Assembly: GCA_964528425.1 (NCBI GenBank)
Contig: CAZGTD010000010.1
Location: 1 to 64,000 of the forward strand
DNA from: UBA3263 sp964528425
GTDB lineage: Bacteria > Bacteroidota > Bacteroidia > Bacteroidales > Muribaculaceae
Direction: 5' to 3'
DNA: 64,000 nucleotides
How positions within the stretch are numbered: the stretch's first letter is position 1; each line of letters begins with the position of its first letter. A model generated the notes under the pieces. That model had not been told where the DNA came from and searched no databases. It saw only the letters and a list, made by a program, of their open reading frames with translations. The position numbers were made by a program, and so were the translations under genes. Shown here in pieces: positions 1 to 8,675 of the stretch.

Positions 1-49
1 GACCCCCTGATTAACAGTCAGGTGCTCTAACCAACTGAGCTATTGAAGC
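1..49 (-). tRNA. tRNA-Asn (GTT), cut by window start
   Basis: The minus strand reads GCTTCAATAGCTCAG followed by a D-loop and an anticodon arm CTGACTGTTAATCAG, so the anticodon is GTT (Asn). The 5' end is at 49; the variable loop, T arm and 3' acceptor strand lie outside the window. It is the second of two tandem tRNA-Asn genes and differs from its neighbour at acceptor-stem position 7 (A instead of G). Confidence 0.93.
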
Positions 50-61
50 ATTTTATGTGTG

Positions 62-135
62 CGCTTCAGGATGGGCTTGAACCAACGACCCCCTGATTAA
101 CAGTCAGGTGCTCTAACCAACTGAGCTACTGAAGC
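62..135 (-). tRNA. tRNA-Asn (GTT)
   Basis: A complete cloverleaf is visible on the minus strand: acceptor strands GCTTCAG (135 to 129) and CTGAAGC (69 to 63), D arm GCTC/GAGC, anticodon arm with loop CTGTTAA, and T arm containing GGTTCAAGCC. The anticodon GTT reads AAC/AAU. CCA is not encoded. The gene is followed after 12 nt by a second tRNA-Asn, so both are probably one transcript. Confidence 0.96.
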
Positions 136-178
136 AATGTTCTCTCGCTAACCGTTAGTATTTCTCGGTTTTGCGCTG

Positions 179-186
179 CAAAGTTA
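179..186 (-). promoter_or_regulatory. Bacteroidetes-type -7 element for the tRNA-Asn pair
   Basis: TAACTTTG on the minus strand matches TAnnTTTG and lies about 43 bases upstream of the first tRNA. No clear -33 element is assigned. Confidence 0.6.
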
Positions 187-240
187 GCGAGAGTTTTTGA
201 ATTGTGCAAGTTTTTCGCCAAAAAAATTCAAAAAACTTTT

Positions 241-1584
241 TTATAGAACGCCTTGGGCCATCATGGCGCGGGCTACTTTCATGAAGCCGGCAACGTTGGC
301 GCCTTTAACGTAGTTGATGAAGCCGTCGGATTCTTTGCCGAATTCTTCGCAGGCAGTGTGTATCTGCTTCATTATATCCTTAAGTTTTTCATCCACCTCG
401 GCAGCGCTCCAGCTGAGCTTCTGCGAATTCTGAGCCATTTCAAGACCCGATACGGCTACACCACCGGCGTTTGCTGCTTTGCCGGGGGCATAGAGAATCT
501 TGGCGTTGATGAATTCCTTGATAGCATCAGGTGTTGAGGGCATGTTGGCCCCTTCGCTGACTGCAATTACACCCTGAGCAAGCAGAGCGCGTGCATCGTC
601 GCCATCGAGCTCATTCTGAGTTGCGGAGGGCATAGCAATGTCGCATTTAACGATACCCCAGGGACGCTGACCCGGATAATACTGAACGGATTCGGGATAT
701 TCTTCAGCAACTTCGCGGATACGGCCGCGCATAACGTTTTTCAGTTCGAAAATAAAGTGAAGCTGTTCGTCGGTAAGACCGTCGGGAGCATAGATTGAAC
801 CGTCGGAGTCGCTCATGCTGACAACCTTTGCGCCGAGCTGCATCAGTTTTTCGGCAGTATAGGTAGCAACGTTTCCCGAACCGGAAATCGCTACGCGCTT
901 GCCTTTGATATCGATTCCGCGTGTCTGGAGCATATTCAGCAGGAAGTAGCAGTTGCCGTAGCCGGTAGCCTCGGGACGAATCAGTGAGCCACCGAATTCG
1001 CGGCCTTTGCCGGTAAAGGTGCCGGTAAATTCGCGAGCCATTTTCTTATAGTAGCCATACATGTAGCCTACCTCGCGACCGCCAACACCTATGTCGCCGG
1101 CAGGAACGTCGGTGTCGGGGCCAATCTGACGCCAGAGTTCGGCAATAAAGGCCTGACAGAAGCGCATAACTTCCATATCGCTCTTGCCACGGGGTGAGAA
1201 ATCAGAGCCGCCCTTTGCGCCACCCATAGCCAGAGTGGTAAGCGAGTTCTTAAATGTCTGCTCAAATGCAAGGAACTTCAAGATTGACTGATTGACGGAG
1301 CTATGGAAACGAATACCCCCCTTGTACGGGCCAATGGCGTTATTATGTTGGATGCGGTAGCCCATATTATTCTGAACGCGTCCTTTATCGTCGATCCATG
1401 AAACGCGGAAAGAGAAAATGCGGTCGGGAATACACAAACGCTCAATCAGATTATAGCGTTCAAACTCGGGATGAGCATTGTAGACATCTTCAATCGAGGT
1501 TAAAACTTCTTCTACAGCCTGAATATATTCGGGCTCGTTAGGAAAACGCCGACGAAGATCGTCGATTACTTCAATAGCTTTCAT
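241..1584 (-). CDS. gdhA: NADP-type glutamate dehydrogenase
   Basis: This 447-residue protein matches the hexameric glutamate dehydrogenase family at full length. It interconverts 2-oxoglutarate plus ammonium and glutamate in the cytoplasm, joining nitrogen and carbon metabolism. Visible motifs are the substrate-lysine segment GGAKGGS (121-127, K124), PAGDIGVGGRE (161-171) and a Rossmann GSGNVA (235-240). NADP preference is inferred from the ~447-residue hexameric subclass, not from a decisive residue. A -7 box 32 bases upstream of the ATG indicates its own promoter, so it is probably monocistronic. Nothing appears truncated. Confidence 0.95.
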   Translation of the reverse strand: MKAIEVIDDLRRRFPNEPEYIQAVEEVLTSIEDVYNAHPEFERYNLIERLCIPDRIFSFRVSWIDDKGRVQNNMGYRIQHNNAIGPYKGGIRFHSSVNQSILKFLAFEQTFKNSLTTLAMGGAKGGSDFSPRGKSDMEVMRFCQAFIAELWRQIGPDTDVPAGDIGVGGREVGYMYGYYKKMAREFTGTFTGKGREFGGSLIRPEATGYGNCYFLLNMLQTRGIDIKGKRVAISGSGNVATYTAEKLMQLGAKVVSMSDSDGSIYAPDGLTDEQLHFIFELKNVMRGRIREVAEEYPESVQYYPGQRPWGIVKCDIAMPSATQNELDGDDARALLAQGVIAVSEGANMPSTPDAIKEFINAKILYAPGKAANAGGVAVSGLEMAQNSQKLSWSAAEVDEKLKDIMKQIHTACEEFGKESDGFINYVKGANVAGFMKVARAMMAQGVL

Positions 1585-1615
1585 TTTGGTTTTACGAATA
1601 ATAGGTTTTACGCGG

Positions 1616-1623
1616 CAAATTTA
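1616..1623 (-). promoter_or_regulatory. -7 element of gdhA
   Basis: TAAATTTG on the minus strand, followed by C, fits TAnnTTTG. It sits between the ldcA stop and the gdhA start, giving a leader of roughly 25-30 bases. Confidence 0.6.
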
Positions 1624-1631
1624 CGGATATT

Positions 1632-2525
1632 TTATGAATTTTCAATCAATTTGACAGTATTATTTACTTCAAAAGTAACATTTGCTCCTTCAATGAAGGG
1701 AAGATTGCCATCGACGTGGCCGAAGGGAGCATTGAACGCTACGGGGAAATCGTAGGCCGCTACCATGGCTGATATCATCTGATTCATCTCCTGCCAGTCG
1801 GCCGAGGGCCGGTATTCCGTGAATTGGCCCACTACAAGACCCTTCAACCTGTCGAAAACTCCGGCTAATTTCAACCGCCAGAGCATACGCTCGACCTTAT
1901 ATATCGGTTCAGCAATATCTTCAATAACGAGGATCGTTTCGGAGAGACATAGCATATCATAGGGAGTTCCGACAAGAGCGTCAAGTACCGCGAGGTTGCC
2001 ACCACGCAAAATGCCCTCGGCTCTACCCTCTCGATTCAACTCTGTGGCAGGAAATTCTATGGCTGGCATGTGGCCGCTTTCGAGGATTTCAATCAGTCGG
2101 CGATTAGCATCGTTGCCCGGGCAATTACATTGTACGAGTTCCTTAGCCATTGATGAATGCACCGAACGGTAGCCGCGAGAATGCCAAAGAGCATGCAGTG
2201 CTGAAATATCACTGAAACCTGCAAGCCATACCGGCCGGTGAACATCTAAGTCAGCCAACAGATGCACCGCACCATAGCCCCCGCGACCACAAATAATCGC
2301 CTTAACTTCGGGATTATCTATAGCAGCCTGGAGGTCAGAAAGCCGCTGGGACGCGGAGCCTGAGAATGAGCCATGATTGCCGAGCGCTGTTGGCAGAACC
2401 AGCGGTGTGAAGCCACGGCTGCGCAGGGCATCAGCTGCACCGGAAATGAGTGTGGAATCAATCGACGATGCCGGACAGAGCAGAGCGACTGTATCGCCTT
2501 TTGAGAGCGGAGCCGGTGAAATCAT
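1632..2525 (-). CDS. ldcA: Muramoyltetrapeptide (LD-) carboxypeptidase, S66 family
   Basis: The 297-residue protein matches peptidase family S66, which removes the terminal D-Ala from murein tetrapeptides during peptidoglycan recycling, usually in the cytoplasm. The Ser-Glu-His triad can be placed: Ser105 in GFSD, Glu202 in the EDIAEP segment and His270 in FGHVDGN. The family's GRGGYG loop is at 80-85. No signal peptide is seen. Its ATG overlaps the end of the CobW-type gene by 4 bases, so the two are translationally coupled. Why a metal GTPase is paired with murein recycling is not evident from sequence. Confidence 0.92.
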   Translation of the reverse strand: MISPAPLSKGDTVALLCPASSIDSTLISGAADALRSRGFTPLVLPTALGNHGSFSGSASQRLSDLQAAIDNPEVKAIICGRGGYGAVHLLADLDVHRPVWLAGFSDISALHALWHSRGYRSVHSSMAKELVQCNCPGNDANRRLIEILESGHMPAIEFPATELNREGRAEGILRGGNLAVLDALVGTPYDMLCLSETILVIEDIAEPIYKVERMLWRLKLAGVFDRLKGLVVGQFTEYRPSADWQEMNQMISAMVAAYDFPVAFNAPFGHVDGNLPFIEGANVTFEVNNTVKLIENS

Positions 2526-3760
2526 GCGAGGCAGTCGTTCAACCCTTTAGTAATAGCTTCCTTATCGAGATTCTGGCCGATAAAAACCAACTTGATCATG
2601 CGGTCGCCATATTCGGGGTCCCAATCGCGACGCAGCTGGGCATCGCGCGCCATCATAACCTCAAGTTCTTCTGCCGGAGCGGTAGCGAACCAATAGCCGG
2701 CAGGCTTGAGATTCTTTTGCGGACCCGCCTGCTCGAAAAGATAACACATATCTTTATTGACCGAGAAATAACATAAACCTTTGCAGCGGATAATGTTAGC
2801 CGGCCAATGCTTACCCACGAAGTAGTCAAACTTGTTCAAGTCAAACGGTTTGCGGGTAAAATAGAGGAAGGTCTCAATGCCGTAGTGAAGGTGATCGTGG
2901 TGTTGTTCACACTCATGGCAGTGGCAGTGCTCACCATGTTCGTGGTGATGGTGATGCTCATGCTCGTGGTCATGGTCATCATGGTGGTGATGCTCATGTT
3001 CGTGCTCATGTTCTTCATGATTGCCTTCGACTTCCTTAACCCAGGTTGCCGAGGTGGCTACCTTTTCAAAATCGAACATGCCGGTATTGATAATCTCGTC
3101 TAAATCTACCTTGCCATAGTCTGTTTCAATGATTTTGGCTTCGGGCTGGAGGGCGCGGATAACGGCTTTTACGCGGCCGGCATCTTCCTTGCTGACTTCT
3201 GAAATCTTGTTGAGCACCACAATATTGCAGAATTCTATCTGCTGAATAACGAGGGCTTCCAGGTTTTCATCATCGCGGTCAAAGGCCTTCAAGTTCTCGC
3301 CGCAACCGAATTCCGAGGCCATGCGCAAGGCGTCAACGACCGTAACAATGCAGTCCAGGCGAGGAGTCCCGTTCTTGGAATATTCGCCATTAGGGTCTGA
3401 CATAGTGCAGATAGTTTGTGCAATAGGCGCGGGTTCACAAATGCCGCTGGCCTCAATAACAATGTAGTCGAACTTTTTGGTTGCTATGAGATCGGCAAGC
3501 TGGGCCATAAGGTCGGTCTGCAACGAGCAGCAGATGCAGCCGTTCTGCAATGCTATAAAGTCACCGGAGTTATCATCCTTTCCTACAATGCCGCCTTTCT
3601 GAATCAGATCGGCATCGATATTAACCTCGCCGATATCATTAACGATAACCGCAAACCGGATGCCGCGGCGATTTGAAAGGATTTCGTTGAGCAGCGTGGT
3701 TTTTCCACTGCCTAAATAGCCGGTAAGCAACAGTACCGGAGTTGAATTATTCTGTTCCAT
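2522..3760 (-). CDS. CobW/COG0523-type G3E GTPase with His-rich metal-binding insert
   Basis: A 412-residue G3E P-loop GTPase of the COG0523 metallochaperone group. It shows Walker A GYLGSGKTT (14-22), the diagnostic CxCC (C75, C77, C78), a NKxS/D-like NKIS (184-187) and a CobW C-terminal domain. Residues 248-292 form a dense His/Glu/Asp stretch with a few Cys, an obvious metal-binding linker. Relatives deliver zinc to client enzymes, and some handle cobalt or nitrile hydratase metals; zinc is my inference here. The -7 box lies only 5 bases from the ATG, so the mRNA is probably leaderless. I see no Zur box. It is coupled to ldcA. Confidence 0.9.
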   Translation of the reverse strand: MEQNNSTPVLLLTGYLGSGKTTLLNEILSNRRGIRFAVIVNDIGEVNIDADLIQKGGIVGKDDNSGDFIALQNGCICCSLQTDLMAQLADLIATKKFDYIVIEASGICEPAPIAQTICTMSDPNGEYSKNGTPRLDCIVTVVDALRMASEFGCGENLKAFDRDDENLEALVIQQIEFCNIVVLNKISEVSKEDAGRVKAVIRALQPEAKIIETDYGKVDLDEIINTGMFDFEKVATSATWVKEVEGNHEEHEHEHEHHHHDDHDHEHEHHHHHEHGEHCHCHECEQHHDHLHYGIETFLYFTRKPFDLNKFDYFVGKHWPANIIRCKGLCYFSVNKDMCYLFEQAGPQKNLKPAGYWFATAPAEELEVMMARDAQLRRDWDPEYGDRMIKLVFIGQNLDKEAITKGLNDCLA

Positions 3761-3765
3761 ATATG

Positions 3766-3773
3766 CAAAGTTA
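3766..3773 (-). promoter_or_regulatory. -7 element of the CobW-type gene/ldcA operon
   Basis: TAACTTTG plus C on the minus strand, 5 bases from the ATG. The transcription start should fall at or inside the start codon. Confidence 0.6.
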
Positions 3774-3789
3774 CAAAAAATTTTGTCAT

Positions 3790-3826
3790 AAACAAAAGTG
3801 AAGGCACGCCATTTGGCGTACCCTCA
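3790..3826 (-). terminator. Rho-independent terminator after the gyrA/TPR operon
   Basis: The arms at 3798-3810 and 3814-3826 form a hairpin with a four-base loop and few mismatches. On the minus strand it is followed by TTTTGTTT. It lies 25 bases past the TPR gene stop. Confidence 0.82.
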
Positions 3827-3850
3827 CAATGCTATTTTGCGATAAAACGT

Positions 3851-5113
3851 TTACTGAAGTTCCATATCGCTGATGCGCTGCATATTCGCATCATCCTTGA
3901 GGTTATAGTAGATATTCTTCAGGATGGTATAGGCCTGACGGTTAGTCTCGGGATTGATTGCTATGCAAGCTTCGAGCTGTTCGGCAGCGGCCTTGAAAAG
4001 AGGAGTAATGGTATTGGCTTGCAGTTTTTCGTATTCATCATTGCTGAGGTTGATGTTGTCATCGCTGGCTTTGTAGGCTTCATTTGCAAGCATACGTCCG
4101 TAATTGAAGCGTGCGTCAGGATTCTGGCCATCGAGTTCAACGGCTTTCTGATAGTAACCTTTGGCTTCAGTATTTGCAGCATTTGTCTGCTCGGGGGTAA
4201 CGCCTTCGCCTTGACCCATGCTTTCAACGAGTACGCCCTTAACGTTATAGAGAACGGCATTATCAGGGTTCTTGGCCAGAGCCTGGTCAACAGTCTGACG
4301 GGCTTTGTCGTAGTCGTGGTTCTGAACGTAAACGTTAATCAGAGAGCCGATATAGGTCTGCTTATTATATTTTTCAAAGCCTTCGTTGGCAATTTTTTCC
4401 ATAGCGTCGAGGTCTTTGAGTTCAGAAGCTATAGCAAGCGCGTTATCATATGCGATTTCACCTTGCCCATGGTCAGCTGCGGCCATGAATGCCTTGAGGG
4501 CTTCGGGTTTCATATCGGCCTGATAAGCGAAAATACCCATATTATAATAGGTCTGAGCTAAAGTGGTGTCGGCAATTGCTGCCGGAGCATCCTTTCCGAG
4601 GCACTGAAGCGAAGGAAGCATAGTGAAAATCTCCCAAGCACGATATGCTTTCGGCAGGTTCTGCGATTCATAGAGATAAACGCCGGCATCGTAGAAGTTA
4701 TTATGGTTAGCGGCAATTGCCTTAGCCATATCTTTGGAATATTTGGTCTTGACTTTAATATTGCCTTTTTTATCTTCGGTTTTAACAGTGTCCATTGTAA
4801 AGGCCTTCATGTAATAGTCAAAACCGTCAACAATGGCATTGCTCATTCCGGCCTTGTCGGGATTTCCGCCAATCTGGAGCTGCTCCCAACCGGTTTGCCA
4901 GGTCTGGAAGCCGTTTTTACCGGCCAGATACCAGGTTTCAACATTTTCAGCAGTTTCAGGATTACTCATAGCTTCCTGAAGCATTGATGCAACATTGCCG
5001 TGGTTAGGTACTTCTTTGCTCATTTCGCTCTTGGCAGCTTTCAGTACGCTGACTTGAGCAAAGGCGCTACCTGCCATCATAAGGCCGCAGGCCATAAAGA
5101 GAACTTTTTTCAT
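3851..5113 (-). CDS. Exported tetratricopeptide-repeat protein downstream of gyrA
   Basis: A 420-residue protein with a clear signal peptide (MKKVLFMACGLMMAGSAFAQ, 1-20) and repeated helical pairs typical of TPRs. The clearest TPR blocks are around 185-330, with motifs such as YYNMGIFAYQADMKPEAL and AVLYNVKGVL. The start at 5113 is chosen because it begins the signal peptide; an upstream in-frame start would overlap gyrA. The stop of gyrA is only 13 bases upstream, so both are probably one transcript ending at the terminator at 3790-3826. Its role is unknown; a periplasmic scaffold is likely from architecture only. Confidence 0.85.
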   Translation of the reverse strand: MKKVLFMACGLMMAGSAFAQVSVLKAAKSEMSKEVPNHGNVASMLQEAMSNPETAENVETWYLAGKNGFQTWQTGWEQLQIGGNPDKAGMSNAIVDGFDYYMKAFTMDTVKTEDKKGNIKVKTKYSKDMAKAIAANHNNFYDAGVYLYESQNLPKAYRAWEIFTMLPSLQCLGKDAPAAIADTTLAQTYYNMGIFAYQADMKPEALKAFMAAADHGQGEIAYDNALAIASELKDLDAMEKIANEGFEKYNKQTYIGSLINVYVQNHDYDKARQTVDQALAKNPDNAVLYNVKGVLVESMGQGEGVTPEQTNAANTEAKGYYQKAVELDGQNPDARFNYGRMLANEAYKASDDNINLSNDEYEKLQANTITPLFKAAAEQLEACIAINPETNRQAYTILKNIYYNLKDDANMQRISDMELQ

Positions 5114-5126
5114 TGGTATTGCTATT

Positions 5127-7655
5127 TTAGTTATTATTTTCCTGTATATTGTTATCTGAATCAGAGTTCTGTTCAACGTCGTTTTCGGGTAATTCAACGT
5201 CTTCTTCGGGATCGGTATCGACGGTGCACACGCTTGCAATAGTGTCGCCTCGTTTTTCAAGATTGATAACCCGGACGCCTTGAGTTGCGCGGCCCATTAC
5301 TCGAATATCGGCCATACGCAGACGAATTGTAATGCCACTGCGGTTAATAATCACCAAGTCATTGGTATCGTCAACGCTCTTAATAGCGACAAGCGAGCCG
5401 GTCTTTTCGGTAATGCTCATGGTCTTGACGCCCTTACCGCCACGGTTGGTAACTCGATAATCTTCAAGATCGGAGCGCTTACCGTAGCCCTTCTCGGAAA
5501 GGACCATAACGGTTTTTTCGCTATCGCGGTCCATACAAATCATGCCTACAACCTCGTCGTTATCGTCATCGAGGGTCATACCGCGAACACCGGTCGACAT
5601 GCGGCCCATTTCGCGTACTCTGCGCTCGTCAAAGCGGATTGCACGGCCGTTTTTATTGGCGAGAATGATTTCGCTGTCGCCGTTGGTCATTTCAACCTGA
5701 AGCAATTCGTCGTCCTCACGGATAATTATAGCGTTCACGCCGATATTACGCGGGCGCGAGTACGCTTCGAGAGGAGTTTTCTTAACGATACCTTTTTTTG
5801 TGCAGAATATCAGATTGTGGGTTTCAACAAATTCGCGATCGGCAAGATTGCGCACGGCAATGTATGCCTTCACGCTATCGCCCCCTTCAATGCTGAGCAG
5901 GTTCTGAATGGCACGACCTTTTTGCGCACGGCCGAATTCGGGAATATTGTAAACCTTAATCCAGTAGCAACGTCCCCGCTCGGTAAAGAACAGCATGTAG
6001 GAGCGGTTACTTGCGGTATAAATATGCTCAATGAAATCTTCGGAGCGTGTCGACGAGCCTTTAACACCAACTCCACCGCGGTTCTGCGCACGGAATTCGC
6101 TAAGTTTCGTACGCTTTATATAGCCAAGATGGCTGATGGTAATAACCATCTCATCGTCGTCGACGAAGGAATCATCGCTAAACTCGCCACCTGCATGATT
6201 GATTTCGGTGCGACGGTCGTCGCCATACTTATCGGCAACCTCCTGAAGCTCGGTTTTAATCAGGTCGCGGCAAACGATCGGATCATTGAGAATCAGATTA
6301 AGACGCTCGATTTCGTTCAGAATGTCTTCATAGCTCTGGCGAAGTTTATCTTGTTCAAGACCGGTCAGCTGACGCAGGCGCATTTCAACAATAGCCTGAG
6401 TCTGGGCCTCGGAAAGACCGAATCGGGCCGACAATGCCTGACGGGCGGCCTCCGTATTGGCGCTTTCCTTAATAATCTTGATAACTTCATCAATATTCTG
6501 CGAGGCTATAATCAGTCCCTGCAGTATGTGGGCACGCTCTTCAGCCTTTTTTAGCTCAAACTTGGTGCGGCGGATAACCACTTCATGACGATGGTCAATA
6601 AACGAAGTAAGGATCTCTTTGAGATTGAGGGTACGGGGCCTGCCGTTGACAAGTGCAACATTGTTGACCGAGAAACTCGACTGAAGCATACTCATTTTAA
6701 AGAGCTTGTTCATCACAACGTTGGCATTGGCATCGGAACGGAGCGTTATTACGATGTGTTGCTTGATATCCTCGTTCGAAAGATCCTGAATGTTCGAAAT
6801 CCCTTCAATCTTCTTCTCGGTAACGAGGCCGGCAATCTGCTTCACCAGTTCGGCACGGTTAACACCATAGGGAATTTCTGTAATAACGATATTCGTATGG
6901 TTGGCCTCCGGAACCATTTCATACTTTGCGCGAACAACAATGCGACCGCGTCCGGTGGAATATGCGTCTTTAACTCCGTTTATGCCGTAAATCAGGCCGC
7001 CCGTAGGAAAGTCAGGCGCCGGAATGTAGTTCATGAGTTCCTCGATGCTCAACTCAGGATTCTCAAGCAGAGCTATGGTGCCGGCTATAGACTCGCGGAG
7101 ATTGTGTGTGGGCATATTCGTTGCCATACCTACCGCAATACCCGTGGCGCCGTTAACGAGCAGGTTCGGGAAACGTGTAGGCAACACCGTGGGCTCCGTG
7201 CGCGAGTTATCATAGTTGGGCTGCATGTCAACGGTGTCCTTTTCAATATCGGCGAGCATTTCTTCGCCGAGCTTTGCAAGACGTACCTCAGTGTAACGCA
7301 TAGCCGCAGCTCCGTCGCCGTCGATGGAACCGAAGTTGCCGTGACCGTCGACCAGAATATTGCGCATGTTCCAGTCCTGGGCAAGGCGAACAACAGTGCC
7401 GTAAATTGATGAGTCACCGTGGGGGTGATATTTACCCATTACGTCGCCGACACAGTTGGCCGACTTTTTATAGGGTTTATCGGATGTGTTGCCCATATCG
7501 TTCATGCCAAATAAAACTCGACGATGAACGGGCTTCAATCCGTCGCGAACGTCAGGTAGAGCGCGGCTGACAATAACCGACATCGAGTAGTCGATGTAGG
7601 CTGTTTTCATTTCGCTCTCAATATTGATCTTTTGAATACGATCTTGATAAAGCAT
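5127..7655 (-). CDS. gyrA: DNA gyrase subunit A
   Basis: The 842-residue breakage-reunion subunit of gyrase, which with GyrB (44.3-46.2 kb here) introduces negative supercoils. Visible are the quinolone region HPHGDSSIYG (77-86), catalytic Tyr121 in AMRYTE and a C-terminal beta-pinwheel with a GyrA-box-like NRGGKGV, which favours GyrA over ParC. The tail is acidic. Position 86, equivalent to E. coli Asp87, is Gly, a residue tied to reduced quinolone susceptibility in E. coli. A -7 box 33 bases upstream drives transcription. The exported TPR gene follows after 13 bases. Confidence 0.96.
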   Translation of the reverse strand: MLYQDRIQKINIESEMKTAYIDYSMSVIVSRALPDVRDGLKPVHRRVLFGMNDMGNTSDKPYKKSANCVGDVMGKYHPHGDSSIYGTVVRLAQDWNMRNILVDGHGNFGSIDGDGAAAMRYTEVRLAKLGEEMLADIEKDTVDMQPNYDNSRTEPTVLPTRFPNLLVNGATGIAVGMATNMPTHNLRESIAGTIALLENPELSIEELMNYIPAPDFPTGGLIYGINGVKDAYSTGRGRIVVRAKYEMVPEANHTNIVITEIPYGVNRAELVKQIAGLVTEKKIEGISNIQDLSNEDIKQHIVITLRSDANANVVMNKLFKMSMLQSSFSVNNVALVNGRPRTLNLKEILTSFIDHRHEVVIRRTKFELKKAEERAHILQGLIIASQNIDEVIKIIKESANTEAARQALSARFGLSEAQTQAIVEMRLRQLTGLEQDKLRQSYEDILNEIERLNLILNDPIVCRDLIKTELQEVADKYGDDRRTEINHAGGEFSDDSFVDDDEMVITISHLGYIKRTKLSEFRAQNRGGVGVKGSSTRSEDFIEHIYTASNRSYMLFFTERGRCYWIKVYNIPEFGRAQKGRAIQNLLSIEGGDSVKAYIAVRNLADREFVETHNLIFCTKKGIVKKTPLEAYSRPRNIGVNAIIIREDDELLQVEMTNGDSEIILANKNGRAIRFDERRVREMGRMSTGVRGMTLDDDNDEVVGMICMDRDSEKTVMVLSEKGYGKRSDLEDYRVTNRGGKGVKTMSITEKTGSLVAIKSVDDTNDLVIINRSGITIRLRMADIRVMGRATQGVRVINLEKRGDTIASVCTVDTDPEEDVELPENDVEQNSDSDNNIQENNN

Positions 7656-7687
7656 ATAAATGTGATTCGATTTGATTTTTGAACCTA

Positions 7688-7695
7688 CAAAGGTA
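7688..7695 (-). promoter_or_regulatory. -7 element of gyrA
   Basis: TACCTTTG on the minus strand fits TAnnTTTG, 32 bases before the gyrA ATG. Confidence 0.55.
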
Positions 7696-7727
7696 ACAAT
7701 TTTTTACTATTCGTTCCAAATAATTTT

Positions 7728-8675
7728 TTATATATTCATATAAAGGTAAACCAAATAGGCAATGTAAATAACCACCATTACCGCGCCTTCCCATCGTTTA
7801 ATGACTTTATTGCCAAACACAAAGCCAAACAGCAGGAAAAGCAGAGCAGAAAGCATCAGAACGCCAAGATCAACAAGACCGATATTGCCGAACGGCATGG
7901 GTGTTATTGTGCCGGCGCATCCCAATACAAAGAACACGTTGAAAATACACGAACCTATTACTGTGCCGACCGACAAACCCGACATTCCCTTCAATGCCGC
8001 TGTAATCGAAGCGGCGAGCTCGGGCAAAGAAGTGCCAACGGCAAGAATTGTCAGTCCAATCAATGCCTCGCTCCAGCCCAACATACGCGCAAGGCCCGTA
8101 GCACCGTCAACGAACCATTCACCACCCCAGACCAAAACGCCCAGTCCCCCGAATAAGTAAAGCAACGAGCGCCAGAGAGGCATCGTCTTTATCTGCTCTG
8201 AATCATCAGCCGTTTCTTTCGGTTTGTTTAACGCCTGAGTCAAAAACAGCGCAAAAAACAAAATGAAAAGCAGTCCGCAAACTCGGGTCAATGTGCGTGG
8301 ACCGGCTCCAAGCTCCGGAGCAAGGCCGACAAATAGCATAGCCGCAGATGAAACCAACATCCAGATTGCATCGCCTGTCAACACGGTTTTTGGCACAGAT
8401 ATGGGCCGCAAGATAGCAACTACGCCTATAATCATCAGAATATTGAAAATATTGGAGCCGACAATATTTCCAATCGACATTGCCGGGGCACCCTCGAGCG
8501 CGGCCAAAAGGCTGACTATGAACTCCGGCGCACTAGTGCCTATCGAAACTATGGTCAAACCGATAACAAAATCACTGACTCCAAGGCGCTTTGCAACTGC
8601 GGCGCAGCCGTCGGTCATGAAATTTGCGCCGCCGAGTATCAATACGAACCCGACGAGTAGAAAAACTATGTCCAT
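7728..8675 (-). CDS. Calcium/sodium antiporter, CaCA family (YrbG-like)
   Basis: A 315-residue inner-membrane protein with about ten hydrophobic segments in two inverted halves. Both halves carry the CaCA alpha-repeat: SIGTSAPEF with GNIVGSNIFN in the first, and AVGTSLPELAAS with GTVIGSCIFN in the second. The family exchanges Ca2+ (or K+) for Na+ or H+; the ion is not determined from sequence. It is the last gene of the sugar operon, and its first 10 bases overlap the end of the aminotransferase gene. The link with sugar biosynthesis may be only positional. Confidence 0.9.
   Translation of the reverse strand: MDIVFLLVGFVLILGGANFMTDGCAAVAKRLGVSDFVIGLTIVSIGTSAPEFIVSLLAALEGAPAMSIGNIVGSNIFNILMIIGVVAILRPISVPKTVLTGDAIWMLVSSAAMLFVGLAPELGAGPRTLTRVCGLLFILFFALFLTQALNKPKETADDSEQIKTMPLWRSLLYLFGGLGVLVWGGEWFVDGATGLARMLGWSEALIGLTILAVGTSLPELAASITAALKGMSGLSVGTVIGSCIFNVFFVLGCAGTITPMPFGNIGLVDLGVLMLSALLFLLFGFVFGNKVIKRWEGAVMVVIYIAYLVYLYMNI

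Noticed and set aside
2880..3030. Tandem-repeat-like DNA rich in GTG/ATG
   Set aside because: It encodes the His-rich linker and is explained by codon repetition; no fixed unit length.
2807..3103. Plus-strand frame encoding runs of Val and Met, looking like a membrane protein
   Set aside because: It is the complement of the His-codon run in the CobW-type gene; the apparent hydrophobic repeats result from CAT/CAC complements.
5114..5260. Extended N-terminus of the TPR protein
   Set aside because: The extension overlaps the gyrA end and would put the signal peptide internally; the start at 5113 is better.
5280..6554. Long plus-strand open frame (424 codons) opposite gyrA
   Set aside because: It is antisense to a fully intact gyrA, has no promoter or ribosome-binding site, and its translation is low in recognisable motifs. 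Long antisense frames are common over conserved genes.
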